From: Cercophora sp. LCS_1
Lineage: Eukaryota > Ascomycota > Sordariomycetes > Sordariales > Lasiosphaeriaceae
DNA length: 64,000 bases
Direction of reading: 5' to 3'
NCBI GenBank assembly: GCA_036250225.1
Contig: JAPZLL010000007.1
Coordinates: 1,240,001-1,304,000 of the forward strand
The position numbers were made by a program, and so were the translations under genes. The notes under the pieces are model-generated. The model saw nothing but the letters and a program-made list of their open reading frames with translations. It ran no database searches and was not told where the DNA came from. Shown piece by piece: positions 25,490 to 38,000 of this stretch. Position 1 is the first letter of the stretch. Each line of letters begins with the position of its first letter.

Positions 25490-27531
25490 TACCGGGTCTG
25501 TCTTTTTGCTTTGGCTTGTCTTGCCTGGTTTCGCTTACGCGTTTGGGGAGTCTTCCTATGTTTCGGGGTGTCGCTATTGCAGAGACTCACCTTTGGTTTT
25601 GAGGTTCCAGTGAACTTGGTCTAGGTTTGGTGACGGGGTTTGAGAGGGGCTATCTCCTCAGTGCTCTCTGAGGCGTCGATTGTTGGCACGCTGTTGTTTC
25701 TGTGGACACTAACGCCCCGGGATGCTGTCGGCTCCCGAGTATCTTGGCTTACGTCCCTTCGCCGGGAAACAGGTGGGCGTCATGTCAGGGGCTTCTGCAG
25801 CTTTGCTGCCGTTCGACACATATCTCGGGCTGCCCGAACGAGTGGCCTCAATCATTATTCACAGCGGATCAGGATTCATTTCGGGCATTACTCCTCCTGT
25901 ATCATTATCATGATGACATGACCTGGCTTGGGGAGGGGCAGAGGAAAATCGGTAACAGGAATCATCCACTATCATGAACCACTCAATGACTTGGCGTTTG
26001 GGGGAAACATGAACAACATTCATCAGGCAGGGATCTAGGAGTCAATTTGCGGCTTTTCAATTCGGTGTCACCCCATCACCTTTGATCTGAATCTCTTCCT
26101 CGAGCTGCTTGAGAGCAACCGAGTGTGACAGGTGATTCCCCTTGTTGCAAGAAACCCTGAGAGTATACATTCGCCCTCCCACCAGATTTTCCGGGAGGAA
26201 CAAGACGTGGTCAGGACATGTTGGTTTACACCCTTGAAACTGCGGATTGCAATTACATACCTTCTGCAGGCGTCTGCTAACATTTCTGTTGCGTCCCTTG
26301 GAATCCACGAGGACATTAACCGACGACGAGTTGGTGCTCTCTGAGACCGAGGTCCCTTTTCAATTTTCCTTTTGGACGTTGTTCGTTTTCACATGTTGGG
26401 TGCAGCCAAAAGGTGGGTTGTGCTGTAGTTTTCTTTTCTATGTGTGCGGTTTAGGATGGACGCGTCTTCCTAGTGCTTGACCCGTCCACACGGGCACCCG
26501 TTGGCATGTGCAGCGCCCCATAAAGCAGTTTTTTTTTTTTTTTTTTGGCGGGATGGATTAACAGGAAAGCTTGATGCCAGAATTTGCGCAGATACGAGTA
26601 GATGAGCAGGTTGCGTATCTACGGGGGGGTGTCACAGGGAATGTCAGTGTATGCATGGCTTGTTTACGGGTTACGATCTAGCACAGCAAATCTGAGGTCA
26701 TGATTTGGCGGCAACGTGATTTTGAGAGACAAGGACAACCTAGTTGCAAGAAGGAGAAATAGGGAAGAGAATTGCTGCAGGACACAAGATGGAGGTGTGA
26801 TGTAGCCTTTTTGTGTGACAGCCTTGAGTCTTGGAAACCCCGTCGAGGAAGCCACGGGACAAGTTTTGATATTCGTCAAGCCCAATAACGCCGGCTCTTG
26901 ACGAAATATAAATGCTTCAGCTGGTAGTCCGATGCCTAAAGATGCCACTGGAAAGGTATTGTGGTTTTATTTCCCTTGCGCAGCCTAGTTCAGAGTCCCA
27001 GTTCAGAATACTTGAAGCGGCATCATCGTCACATGTCCAAGTCCTTGACAAAATGAACGGCACACTCATAAACGGAGGCATACCTATCCGCCGAAAAGGA
27101 GTAAATGCAAGATTTATTTTAGTACCTGTCAAGGCCACTTGAAGTAGCATCAGCTGGGTTCAGTGTGCCGTTTTCTGTCACTAACTTGCCATCCAAGAAA
27201 ATGCCACACAGGTTGAAAATGACAACTGACTCGTCACGTCACAGACTCAGGGACAATCTCATCAACCGAGCCGCAGCCGTCGTCATATATCCAATAACTA
27301 CTAAATACCAAACTGACCACCAAAAAGATACACATCGACGCGGAACAATCAGCATGCCCCTGATATCATCCCTCCCTCCCAAACGCCGTGCCATGCAAGA
27401 GTATAAAAATAATGCCGGTATATGTCCCAAAGTCCAGTCCAGCCCATGCCAGCCAGCCAGCCAATGCGAGTTGCATATACACAAAACATGATGCCGTCAT
27501 CTCATTATAAAAAGGCTTATCCGCCGTGTAA
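25490..27531. other. intergenic between two converging genes
   Basis: No gene recognised. Contains an 18-base T run at 26529-26546 and only short open frames. The right end is the 3' flank of the ADAM gene. Confidence 0.5.
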
Positions 27532-29913
27532 CTATGCGTATCGGAAACTCCTCGATCTCATCGGCTCGTACGCACCGCCTTGCTGCATCGGTTGCGGGTA
27601 GGCCGGTGGCGGTCCTCGAGGAGGCGGCATAACACCGCCAGGAATGGCAGTCATAGGGCCGTAGTTCCACCCTGGCGCCGGTATCCTGGGGCCCTTCTTG
27701 ACGCGCTTACGGCGACAGAGAGAGCTGATGCAGCAGCCCAGGATGGCAATGCCAACCAGACCGCCGACGACCGACGCAACGGGGATGACGATGTTCTTGT
27801 TCTCCTCAAACCAGTTGCCGATCTGCTTGCCCAGGTTCGAGCCCTGGCACACGCCGTTGTTGCACATGCCGCCGCCCTCGCAAGGCGTGCCATCCAAGAA
27901 GTACTGTTGCATGGTGTAGCACGTGTTGCGGCCGAACTCGGGGGATGCGCACGAGAGCATGCAGCCCTGCGATGAGCAGGAGTACGTGTCGTTGTTGGTT
28001 GTGAGACTGCCCATCAGAGTCTTGCATTGCAAGTCGCGCGATGTGCATTGGCCCGAGGCGCACTGCAGCCCGTTGCCGCTGCCGCACGAAGTGCCATCTG
28101 GCGAGCTCTCATCGGCAGGGCAGTTGGGGGAACTGCCCGAGCAAACCTCCTCCGGATCGCAGATACCGGTGCTGGCGCGGCAAACGGTGCCAGCGCCCTT
28201 GAACTGACATTGTGTTGTGCAGCATTCTTCGTTGGAGGGGTCGCAAACGCTGCCTGTGGTGAACTTGCATGTCTTAGCATTGCAGCACGGGTTGTTCTGG
28301 CACCCCTCGTCGCCACCGCAGTCACAGTCCTCGCCGTCTTCAACGATGCCGTTGCCGCACTGGGCTTCAGTAATCGTCTTGACGCCCCTGTTGTTTTGCA
28401 GACACTGCATACGCGATGAATACCGGCCCAAGAAACTGCAAATATTGCCGATACTGCAAGCAGAGAACCTGGTGATGCCCTGCGCTGTTGAAGGATTCAT
28501 GATGAACTGGCCACCGGCATTGCACGAGTCGGCTCGAAGCGGGCAGCACTGCTGCCTCGTCGCGGTACCATCAGCGCACGATGTGGAAGTGCAGTCGTGG
28601 ACAGCACCAAAGGTATGTCCTGTCTCGTGAGCGAAAACCAACCATTCCGTTGTCGTGCGGACGACCACGTTGGCACCGGCGATGGTCTCGTTTGACCCGG
28701 ACTGAGGCTGAGAGCCTTGTCCGCAGACCTGACCAAGCCATGCCAGACCAACGGCGGATCCCGTGTTGCAGGTTGTCAGCAGAGTCCAGTAGGCGTTGGA
28801 GTCCTGTCGCTGTCCGCGCCACTGGGAAAAGAGGTTCAGACGGTCTGTGATGGTAGTGCTCCCGCTGCAGCGAATGTTCCATGGCGCCGAAGCAGGCGGG
28901 GTACTCGGGCACGCAGCCTCGCTAATGGTCAAGTTCTGGATGCCGAGTGAAATGTTGAACGAGCTCTCGTACAGCTGCGATGCGCTGTTGACCTGCTGGA
29001 TAATGTTGGATCTCGCTGCAGCAGTCGAGTTGAACGATGCCGTGTAAGTGCAGTCCGTAGCAATTCCAACCAGGGCAACCTTTCTGGTGCTCGGGCATCC
29101 AGCCGTGGAGCCGATCGAGTTAGCCAGGTTGACGCCAGCACCAGTTCCGCCGATAGTTCCGTCCATCTGACGTCCGAACAAGGCTCTGGGGTTGATCGAC
29201 CATGGGCTCGTCTCGGGTACTTCCACTGCACGATACACAAGGTTATTCTCGTCCCGATTGTACAACAGCTCGTCAGCCGTGCAGCCCGCAGCGCTAGCGG
29301 AGCTGCGCACGTCCAGACCACGCTTCAAGTCGTCATGAAGCGACCTGTCAGGGGAAATGTCGGTATCGCGCCAAACAACCATATATTCCTCGCCGGTCTG
29401 CGCAATCTCGGGGTCAGCGGCCAGCTTCGTCTTGCGGTAATTGGCGTCCGTCTGGATATGGTGGTGGTTTCCGTCAATCGTAAATGCACCCTCGAACACA
29501 GGTTTGCTTCCATCGCGATGCACATTTATCCGAGCCCATCCGGCGTTGGTCCACTCCGAGTGCCCGTTGAACTGAACAAAAGCAGAGCCCTTGTATATCC
29601 TGTGGTCTAACCTGTCGATGGGTTCGACGCTGCGGATGCTCCCGTCGGCACCGATGATCTGAATGACGGCGTCATGACTAATAATGTCTTGGTTCGGCTC
29701 GAGCGAGAGGCGGACCTTTTGCCCTTTGTCATGGAGGAGGAACGTCAGTTCGAATGAGGAAAGCGCTGTAACGCGGTGCGAAGGCGTTTGTATTGACGGT
29801 TCATCGATGCGGGATATGTACGAGAGGGGATTTCGCTGTGTGGAATGCGCTGTCGCCTGAAACAGAAGGCTGGCGCCGGCAACGAAGGCCGTAAGGGCCT
29901 TGAGAAAAGGCAT
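27532..29913 (-). CDS. ADAM-family zinc metalloprotease with disintegrin domain and membrane anchor
   Basis: Intronless, 793 residues from the first ATG of the frame; the frame opens further upstream only with a GTG. In order: a signal peptide (about residues 1-22, MPFLKALTAFVAGASLLFQA), a prodomain, a reprolysin-type protease domain with the zinc site HETGHTFGAVHDC at about 429-441, and a disintegrin domain from about 520 (CGNGIVEDGEDCDCGG). A Cys-rich region follows, then one transmembrane helix at about 704-728 (IPVASVVGGLVGIAIL), an RRKRVKK stop-transfer and a Pro-rich cytosolic tail. All HExxHxxGxxHD residues are present, so it should be an active type I membrane sheddase at the cell surface or in the secretory route. 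Filamentous fungi carry one or two such genes (ADM-A and ADM-B in Aspergillus); physiological substrates are largely unknown. Family assignment is secure. Confidence 0.95.
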   Translation of the reverse strand: MPFLKALTAFVAGASLLFQATAHSTQRNPLSYISRIDEPSIQTPSHRVTALSSFELTFLLHDKGQKVRLSLEPNQDIISHDAVIQIIGADGSIRSVEPIDRLDHRIYKGSAFVQFNGHSEWTNAGWARINVHRDGSKPVFEGAFTIDGNHHHIQTDANYRKTKLAADPEIAQTGEEYMVVWRDTDISPDRSLHDDLKRGLDVRSSASAAGCTADELLYNRDENNLVYRAVEVPETSPWSINPRALFGRQMDGTIGGTGAGVNLANSIGSTAGCPSTRKVALVGIATDCTYTASFNSTAAARSNIIQQVNSASQLYESSFNISLGIQNLTISEAACPSTPPASAPWNIRCSGSTTITDRLNLFSQWRGQRQDSNAYWTLLTTCNTGSAVGLAWLGQVCGQGSQPQSGSNETIAGANVVVRTTTEWLVFAHETGHTFGAVHDCTSTSCADGTATRQQCCPLRADSCNAGGQFIMNPSTAQGITRFSACSIGNICSFLGRYSSRMQCLQNNRGVKTITEAQCGNGIVEDGEDCDCGGDEGCQNNPCCNAKTCKFTTGSVCDPSNEECCTTQCQFKGAGTVCRASTGICDPEEVCSGSSPNCPADESSPDGTSCGSGNGLQCASGQCTSRDLQCKTLMGSLTTNNDTYSCSSQGCMLSCASPEFGRNTCYTMQQYFLDGTPCEGGGMCNNGVCQGSNLGKQIGNWFEENKNIVIPVASVVGGLVGIAILGCCISSLCRRKRVKKGPRIPAPGWNYGPMTAIPGGVMPPPRGPPPAYPQPMQQGGAYEPMRSRSFRYA

Positions 29914-32561
29914 TATTATTTTATTTTGAGGGCTTCCGATCCATGGGGTATCTGTGATTGTGTTGTTTTTTTGCGTCTGCTGGTAGTTAGAACGACCGGC
30001 TCGTTTGAAAATGAGAGGCGAGGTTAATCGACAAACAGGTGCGTGTTCTGGGAAGGACGGGTCGGAAGAGTTAAAGGGGGGGTAGAGGGAGATCACGAAG
30101 GCCTTGCGGCAGTGCTGCCAGGCCGGTTTTGTTGGTCAACTCGGCGCAACAAGACGGCACACGCAGGACGCTGGGCGACCGAGGGTGGTTGACAAGGAGC
30201 GAAAGCCACCCTGACTTTCCCACCAGGGTTTAGCCAAGAACCGCCAGCACCGTGCGAGCGCCAGAAACGGCTGTGGGATTGCGCGGCAACGCCTCAGCCC
30301 GAAGTCGATATGCCAAACCAATGGAGAAAAAAATACAATGAACGGCCTTTCCGGACGAGCCTGGGAATCGCGCAATGCATTTCCTTAACTTGGTCATTTA
30401 CTTTTTTTTTTCCCCTCCCCACGACGCCTCTCAAATATTCCCCGGACTGAAGAGGCACGAAATCTGTTGTTCCAAAAAGTGTCAGGGGTGAGCGCGGTGC
30501 TCAGGGGGTCAAGGTTCTGCGGCGAGGCGTCAGCTGCGGCCTTGTCTGTCTGCGGTCCGTCCGACGTTCTGCTGCGAAGCACAGTCAGCTCCTGTCAGGC
30601 TGCGCGCTGCTCCTGCGTGCAACGGTTCTCATCTCCGCAATCTGCCAGAAAACAATACGAAAAAGATGGGATCATCATTCAAAAGGCTCATGTTTCCAGA
30701 AACGAAAAAAAAAAAATACTACTGTTACTGATCTTCGCATTCAGTCGCTTCCACGGAGATTTTTCTTCTTCTCACGCACTGCCCAGCCCCGGTTGCATCG
30801 CAAGTCCAGGGGGCTGCAACAATCCCAAGAACCCTTTTCGAAATCCCATCACTAGCAGGCCAGCCGTGGCGGGGCCGTCTCGGTTTCAGAGCGTGGTCAA
30901 ACAATGCCAGTGGCTTGTCCTGTGTTTCCGTCGCTGCCACCAGTGTAACCGCCGCTCGGATCTTGTTTGACTGCAGAGTCAATCCGTTGCCAAAAAAAAA
31001 AAAAAGACTTGGACCAAATGGATGGACCCCTATTTTGTGTCTCCCGGCGAAGAACATCACAGCAACCGGATGCAAATGCAAATGCCAAAAAAACAATACT
31101 TGCGTGAATTTATTGATCGATCCCCAACCTCAACTTCATGCGCCCGGCCTCCCCACGTTCCCGTCCGTCTTTACCACTCAGCTGGTTGATGACAAGTCCG
31201 AATTTGTGCTTCGCACCGCAAGCCAAGCCCCCGCCATCTCACACAGTGGTCGCACTGTACCAAGGGTCGGTGCGGTCTGCTCCCGGCCGAACAAGGCCCA
31301 TTTCATGGAATCATCACTCAACAACAAGCGCCACACAAAAATACACATATGGACTTTCGTATCATTCGTAGCCTTTTTTTTGCTGCGCCCTCAAGCCAAC
31401 GGAGCTTACCCTGCTCGTCTCACTTACGTAGTCCCATCTCTATCCGTAGTCCGTAAACCACAAACCCGACCATCAGAACGGCCATAACCTTTCCAACCCC
31501 AAACCCCGACTTGGCAGTTGACAAGTGCCTTCCTTGCCCACCAGTCCCGCCCAGTCCGCCCAGTCCAGTCCAAGTCCAGTCCAAGTCCAGCCCAGCCAAA
31601 CGGCGGCTAGAACGGCTCACTTCCAACGTTGCCCTCCAAGTGCAAGCCTCCAAGGAACCGCATTCTCCCCACCGATGACGCGCGGCGGATGGGACGAATG
31701 GCTGGGAACGAATTGCCTTCTTTTTTTTTTTTTTGGCCTCCGTACCGTCCATCCGTTTGTCAACCCGCCACACTCCCGCGCCCCAGATCTTTGCTCCGCG
31801 ACCCGTTCCTTACCGACCCATCGCTCGCCTGGTTGCCCGCACCGGTTGCTATCAGACAGCACACACAGCCAGACTCACCCCAACTCATTGATCATCTGCC
31901 CCAGCAACGCCGTCACGCAGCTACAGCTACACTACACAACACAAAAACCAAGAAACAGCACACACACACACACACACACATCACAGATCAACACTCAAGA
32001 CCAACCGATGCAGCCAAAAGTCTGGGCATCACCCGATTTCTTGGTAATTGTTGCCCGACACAACATGGTGACGACTCCCTTTTGCACAGCCCCTTTGCCT
32101 ACCGCTTGCCCACCACTGCCACCACCAATGGATGCCAACTCGGCAACGCGGACAACATTGAATGATCAAAGCCAAGTTGTTCTACCCCACACACGGCCTT
32201 GAACATACTGCTCTAAACGCCGAAACGACCGGAACAACTTGACAAGTGCACATGATTCGGCACGACCTACCCGAGAGGACTCCAATTCCTGTCCAACTGT
32301 TCAACAACTATGGTGCAGATTCAGATGTTCAACAAAAATTATGCAGATAACAAACGTAAAAACTCAATTGCCTGCTTCATACAATCGACTCCCTCTCCTA
32401 TCCCGGAGTCGTAGGTCGCGGTAACAAAATCCCCAACCAGGTTCCATACAATTGTCCCTGACAATCCGTGTTTGCTGCTTCCTGACAAAAAAACAGCCAT
32501 GGTATAATGCCCGTAACATTCCCCCCATAATGCATTTTGTTTTTTTCTATGTTTTTTTTAC
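29914..32561. other. 2.6-kb intergenic region rich in homopolymer and simple repeats
   Basis: Shared between the ADAM promoter side and the acetyl-CoA synthetase 3' side; no gene seen. It is unusually rich in A or T runs of 9-14 bases (around 30405, 30708, 30991 and 31721). It also has imperfect CCAGTCC repeats at 31541-31596 and a CA dinucleotide repeat at 31959-31980. Confidence 0.55.
31959..31980. repeat. CA dinucleotide microsatellite
   Basis: Eleven perfect CA units in non-coding DNA. Confidence 0.9.
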
Positions 32562-35033
32562 TTATTTCTTCTTGGCCTCGTGGACAACGGTGATGATCTT
32601 GTCAACGACGCTCGGGTCGGAGAGCTGGACAACTGTTAGTTGACACCCGAGAACAATGGTGGCAGGGAACTTACAGTTGAGGTATCACCAAGCTGATCCT
32701 CCTCACCCGCCAGGATCTTCCTCAGAATGCGGCGCATGATCTTGCCGCTGCGAGTCTTGGGGAGATCCGGGACGATGTACACGGCCTTGGGTGCTGCGAA
32801 GGGCCCGATGCTTTTCCTCACTTGGAGAACAAACTCTTTCCTGAGCGCATCGGTCGCTTCGTTGCCGTCCTTGATGGAGACAAAAGCATTCACTGCCTGA
32901 CCGGTAAGCTCATCGGCGACACCAACGACAGCAGCCTCAGCAATGGAGACGTGCTCGATGAGAGCAGCCTCGATCTCAGCCGTCGAAAGACGGTGACCGC
33001 TGACGTTGACAACGTCGTCAACACGGCCACGGATCCAGTAGAAGCCCTCGTGGTCACGGCCAGCACCATCTCCAGTGAACTACCCCATACGTTAGTGTTG
33101 CTCACATCAATTGTCCCAAAGGATGACTCACGTAGTAGCCTTTGTACACGTTGAGGTATGTGTCCATATAGCGCTTGTGCGCACCCCAGACGGTGCGGGC
33201 CATGCTGGGCCACGGCTGCTTGAAGGCCAGAACGCCCTCGACATCGTTGCCGTGGATCTCCTCGCCCGAGACAGGGTCGATAATCGCGGGCTCGATACCG
33301 AAGAAGGGAAGCGAGGCAGAGCCGGGCTTTGTGGGCGTTACGCCCGCAAGCGGAGTGATAACGTTGGAGCCCGTCTCGGTTTGCCAGTACGTCTGCGCGG
33401 CAAGTTAGCGGATGTGGGAAATAGGGCAAGCCTGTGCCACGCAAACTTACATCAACAATCTGTGCCTCCTCCTTGCCGACCGTCTCAAAGTACCACTTCC
33501 AGACCTCGGCGGCAATGGGCTCACCAACGGAGCCGAGAACTCGGAGGTGCTTCATCTCGTTGCGCACAAACTGGTCGCCGGCGCGTTTCAGCAACCGCAG
33601 AGCAGTGGGCGCGACGTAGAACTGGGTAACCTGGTGCTTCTCAATGATATCCCAGTACCGCGAGAAGTTGGGGTAGGCGGGTGTGCCCTCGAAGACGACA
33701 GTCGAAACACCAAGAAGGAGAGGCGCATACACGACGTAGGTATGGCCTGTAATCCAACCGACGTCTCCACCGCAGAAGTACCGGTCGCCATCGTGGATGT
33801 CGAACACGTACTTGCCCGTCGCGGCGGCGCCGAGAAGGTAGCCGCCGGTGGTGTGCATAACACCCTTGGGCTTGCCGGTTGAGCCGGATGTGTAGAGGAG
33901 GAAAAGGGGGTCTTCGGAATTGACGGGCTCGGGTGCGATGTAAGAGGGCCACTTGTCAACCTCCTCGTGCCACCAGTAGTCACGGCCGGGCGTCATGGGG
34001 ACCTCAGTGCCGGTGCGCTTGAAGACGAGAACATGGCTGACGTCGGGGCATTGCTTGAGCGCATCGTCGACAATCTTCTTGGTGCCGATCAACTTTCCGC
34101 CGCGCTTGCCCTCGTCGGTTGTGATGACGACCTTGCTCTGGGCATCGATGACACGATCGCGCAGCGAGTCGGACGAGAAGCCGGCAAAGACAACAGAGTG
34201 GATGGCGCCAATTCTGCTGCAGGCGAGGAAGGCAACGAGAGCCTCGGGAATCATGGGAAGGTAGATGGCGACGGTGTCTCCCTTGCGCACACCCATGTTC
34301 TTGAGCACATGCGCCAGCTTGGAGACTTGGCGCAGGAGCTCGCCATAGGTCACGTTGCGGCCATCACCGGGCTCGTCGGCCTCGTAGATGATAGCGACGC
34401 GGTTAGGGTCCTTAATAGCATGGCGGTCGACGCAGTTGTATGAGGCGTTGAGCTCGCCCTCGACGAACCAGGCGTTGTCACCCTCGGCAAGGGAGCCATT
34501 GTGAACTGTTTGGAAATCCTTGCTCCAGGTCAGGAGCTCGCGGGCCAGCCTCCCCCAGAACTTGGTTGGCTCTGTGATGGATTCCTTGTAAAGCTGCTGG
34601 TACTCCTCGATGTCTGGTGCACGGCGGGGTCAGCTTGGCTTCAGAGCCCCTCCATTTCCTCTCTGCCGGTCGGCACCGGCACGATGATGTTATGGTGGGG
34701 GTTGGGGGGTTGCATTGGACTTACTGGCCAGATGAGGCTTGCTGGGATGCTCTGTTGCATCCGTTAGCGCACATTTTTCCCTTCACCCATCTGCCCCGCA
34801 CGCCACCCATTCTTGGCAGTTACGTACTGTCTAGCATCTTCTGGGGAGGGTCTAGAAGCGGCAGGGCCGTCTCGTCAGCGTCATATCCAGCAGATCGCAG
34901 CTCTTGGGCTCTGGGAAGCTCGCAGGACTGCGTAGCAAGGCCAATTGGACTCTTGCGGCGATTGGGGCTTACGGAAGGTATCGACTTCATGGGCCTCGGC
35001 CACCACCGGGGTCTTGGGAGCGTCTCCAGACAT
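32562..35033 (-). CDS. facA: acetyl-CoA synthetase (AMP-forming)
   Basis: Makes acetyl-CoA from acetate, ATP and CoA, needed for growth on acetate or ethanol (Aspergillus facA, Neurospora acu-5). Seven exons in transcript order: 35033-34973, 34851-34828, 34751-34725, 34613-33451, 33392-33132, 33079-32675 and 32624-32562; 667 residues. Exons two and three are microexons of 24 and 27 nt. They were placed because only this choice restores the conserved DTFHPPQKMLDKHPSKPHLA start. Motifs seen: the adenylation P-loop YTSGSTGKPKGV, the CoA-side loop YFTGDGAGRDHEGFYWIRGR, and the catalytic, acetylation-regulated lysine in PKTRSGKIMRR. The end is VVHEAKKK. No organelle signal is evident, which suits the cytosolic fungal enzyme. 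An alcohol dehydrogenase gene lies 27 kb away, too far to imply co-regulation. Confidence 0.95.
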
Positions 35034-38000
35034 TTCGGAGACGGAGGAGCGGGGCAGAGACGGCTGCGTTCGTAAAAGGAGGGGCAATGTCGCAAAGTCG
35101 CGTTTCGCTCGGGTGCTCAGCGGCAGAAACGACGAGAAGACGCAGAACTCAGCAAAGCGAAGCAAAGATTCAAAGATGCTCGAGTAAGAAGGCAAAGGCT
35201 AGGGAGCAACTAGACGGAACCTAGAGGGGCGAGAAGACAGGCGGGATGAGAGAGGGAGAGGGGAGATTGTGTGAAAACAGTCAGGTCGGCGAGGAATGGC
35301 AATGGGGACGCTTTTTGTATTATGGCAGAAATGCGACCAAAGCATACCCGCCTGGATGGGCAAAAAGAGCTGCATGGATGATGGATGCAGTCCCATCGTT
35401 GGGGCGTGTGGGTGGTTTTCCCACCGACCGGACCGGACCAGGAAGTACTGGTACAATACACTGCCTGCCCGCTCGTGCTGGCTGCCACCCCCTTGGACTA
35501 GGGAGCGGCGCGCTCAGAGTGGATTTCCGTCTGCCCGATGAGGTCCCCTCCCAAAATGTCGCCATAACGACTACCTAGGGCCCATGTTTCCGGGAAAAGC
35601 GCGACGACAAGACGCCAGGCAGACGGGTAGCCAAACTGCGCGAATAACGAGACATGGGACGAGGTCTGCAGTCTCTGCGATGGGGTTCTTGTTGGCGATT
35701 CAACAAAAGGCCAGCGCCGTGGAGCGCGCGTGCTGGGCAGCTCTTGTGTCGAACATGGAGAGCCCTGAGTGCGGACGTCTTGGTCGCGAACTCGCTAGAA
35801 AATTACTGACTGGCTCGACTGACAACGCTGTGAACGTGGGGTTTCGCGGCTCCTCCCCTCCCTCCGGACGCGGCGAGGTGCACTGCAGGAAGAACCCGGT
35901 GGGGTCGGTTTCTCGGCCCTGAGCCACATGGGACAGGGTTGTTCCTGTACCTCTCAGATCGTGCCTTCCGCAACACGCTTCCACTGCAACAATCAACCCC
36001 CCGATGTGGAGGCGATGGACGGCACGAGAACGCAGGACGAAAGAAAGCGCTATCAACCGTTAGATTGAACAAAACTTTCTCAAGTTTCCAATCATCCGCC
36101 GATATTCCCGGTCCCCATTGTAGGCATCTCTCTTCCTCTGCACAACAAACACGGCGATCTGTTTCCTGCATCGGCACCCACAACCCCTGACCTAGGTGGC
36201 CGCGGAGGAGCCAAGACAAAATGACGTCCCTATACCCGCGCGGGGCAATATTTGGCAAAACGGTCGTCGACCACTCTGATCACAAGGCTCCAAAGACCTG
36301 GGGAGAGCCCGGTTGAATCAGCCAAGCGCTATTGCAAATGAGAGGGCACGACGTTGGATTTCCTCGGGGTGTGTCCGGGATGCAGGGACGGCAGGCCAAA
36401 TGCTTGATGCAGCCCCTTTGCAACCTTGACCCGGCGCGATTCCGCAAAAGCCGCGTGAATAAAAGCGTGGTTTATAGTGCATACCTGCGATGTTCTTTCC
36501 GGTGGTGTCCCCTAGCCAGTCATCACACCCAAACCTCGAGATTGTCCGTTGCACAAGCACCTTCCCGGCCCGTTCGGCTTGGCTCGTTGCGAGATGAGAC
36601 GTGCGGGGCAACTCTGGATCCCATCTGCAAGCTAGCCACCTAGCCACTCGGATATCTGATGTCCCAGTCATAGGTGGAAGACGAGGGAAACCCCGTTGAG
36701 AATATTGAAGGCAGCTGAGACTTCCTGGAGCCCGCTACCCACCAGGTCAGGATTGGTGGCTCACCCCGCATCGGCGGACTCTGGCTTGGCCATGCCGTTT
36801 CCGGAGCCCGATTCTGGGGCAGTGACGGAAGAGGCGCCGAGGAGGTGATGTCCGTGATCGCCCTTCTTGACGACGCCCAGAGGCACAAGGTGTTTTCATT
36901 GGCCTCTCCACACCGATCACATCTTCGTCTTGCCAGTGCGGTAAATGTTCGGCCGTCAATCCGCCTGGGGAAACGTCAGACAAGAAGCAATCCGGTACCA
37001 CCCAGAGTATCCGACTAATGTACCGGTACATCCGTTCGAACCATTGCGGACCCTGCTTGTTTGCTTCTGGAGCCGAAAGTTCAGGATGCCCGCGGAAAGG
37101 CGTTGTGGTTGGTGATACGAACAAGCTGGACTTTTGGTGGTCTCACAACCGGTATCTACACTACTGGACCAAGTGTCGGTATTAATAGCCTAGAAGCCAA
37201 CCGTCCTCCACGCCCAGCTTCTGTATTCAGGATAGCAGCAGCATTGGGATGCATCGTTGAGGCAACAAAAGCTTGGTCTGTGAACCGGTAGCATCGGACA
37301 GGATGAAGGGAAGCCATTGCCCCGGTGACCTCGGATACCAAGGCTTTTCTGTTAGTAACCAAGACGTTGCATTGCTTTCCTGCCTCGACCCCTTTTTGCG
37401 TTACGGGAACCAGCCTTGATAGGCCGGGGCATCCCCAGATCAGACGAGCGAGGGAGCCACTTCCCCACCAACCGCACTCGGCATGCCTGCTGCTCCTGGA
37501 TCGCAACGCCCAACGGACTCCCGTAGGACCGAAAAGGCTATGCCGGCAAGCCTTCGATAACCGGGGACAAATGTGGACAAGAGGCAGACCCTCCCCCAGA
37601 TCAGCCGCCCCCAGGTTTGCCGAGAGATACGGACAAGGCCATGTGCCACAGTCCAATCCACCGTGGATCAGGCGTTTTAATCCTATTCAAACCAGGTCTG
37701 GCCAGCCAGCCGTTTAGAAGAACGTTGTCCGTATCCGTATCGAGCTGAAAGTAAAAAGGTAGGATAGTCCCTACAGGTACCCTCGTACCAAGACGGCCAA
37801 TCTCAACAATGCACCCAATAATTCACATTGATCATCTTCACGTGCAAACATCAAGCGACGAGTTCGTCAGGGGGGGTAGGGGTATGAACCAGGGATATCA
37901 ATTCCATATAATCGGGGGGTTTGCCTCTCGGCCTCCAATCTACAACGCCTCACGACCATTCATTCCAGCCACCATTCCCTTCCAATCCTCCTTGTTGTAA

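Noticed and set aside
29914..30096. N-terminal extension of the ADAM frame
   Set aside because: The frame is open but begins with GTG and would bury the clear signal peptide that starts at the first ATG.
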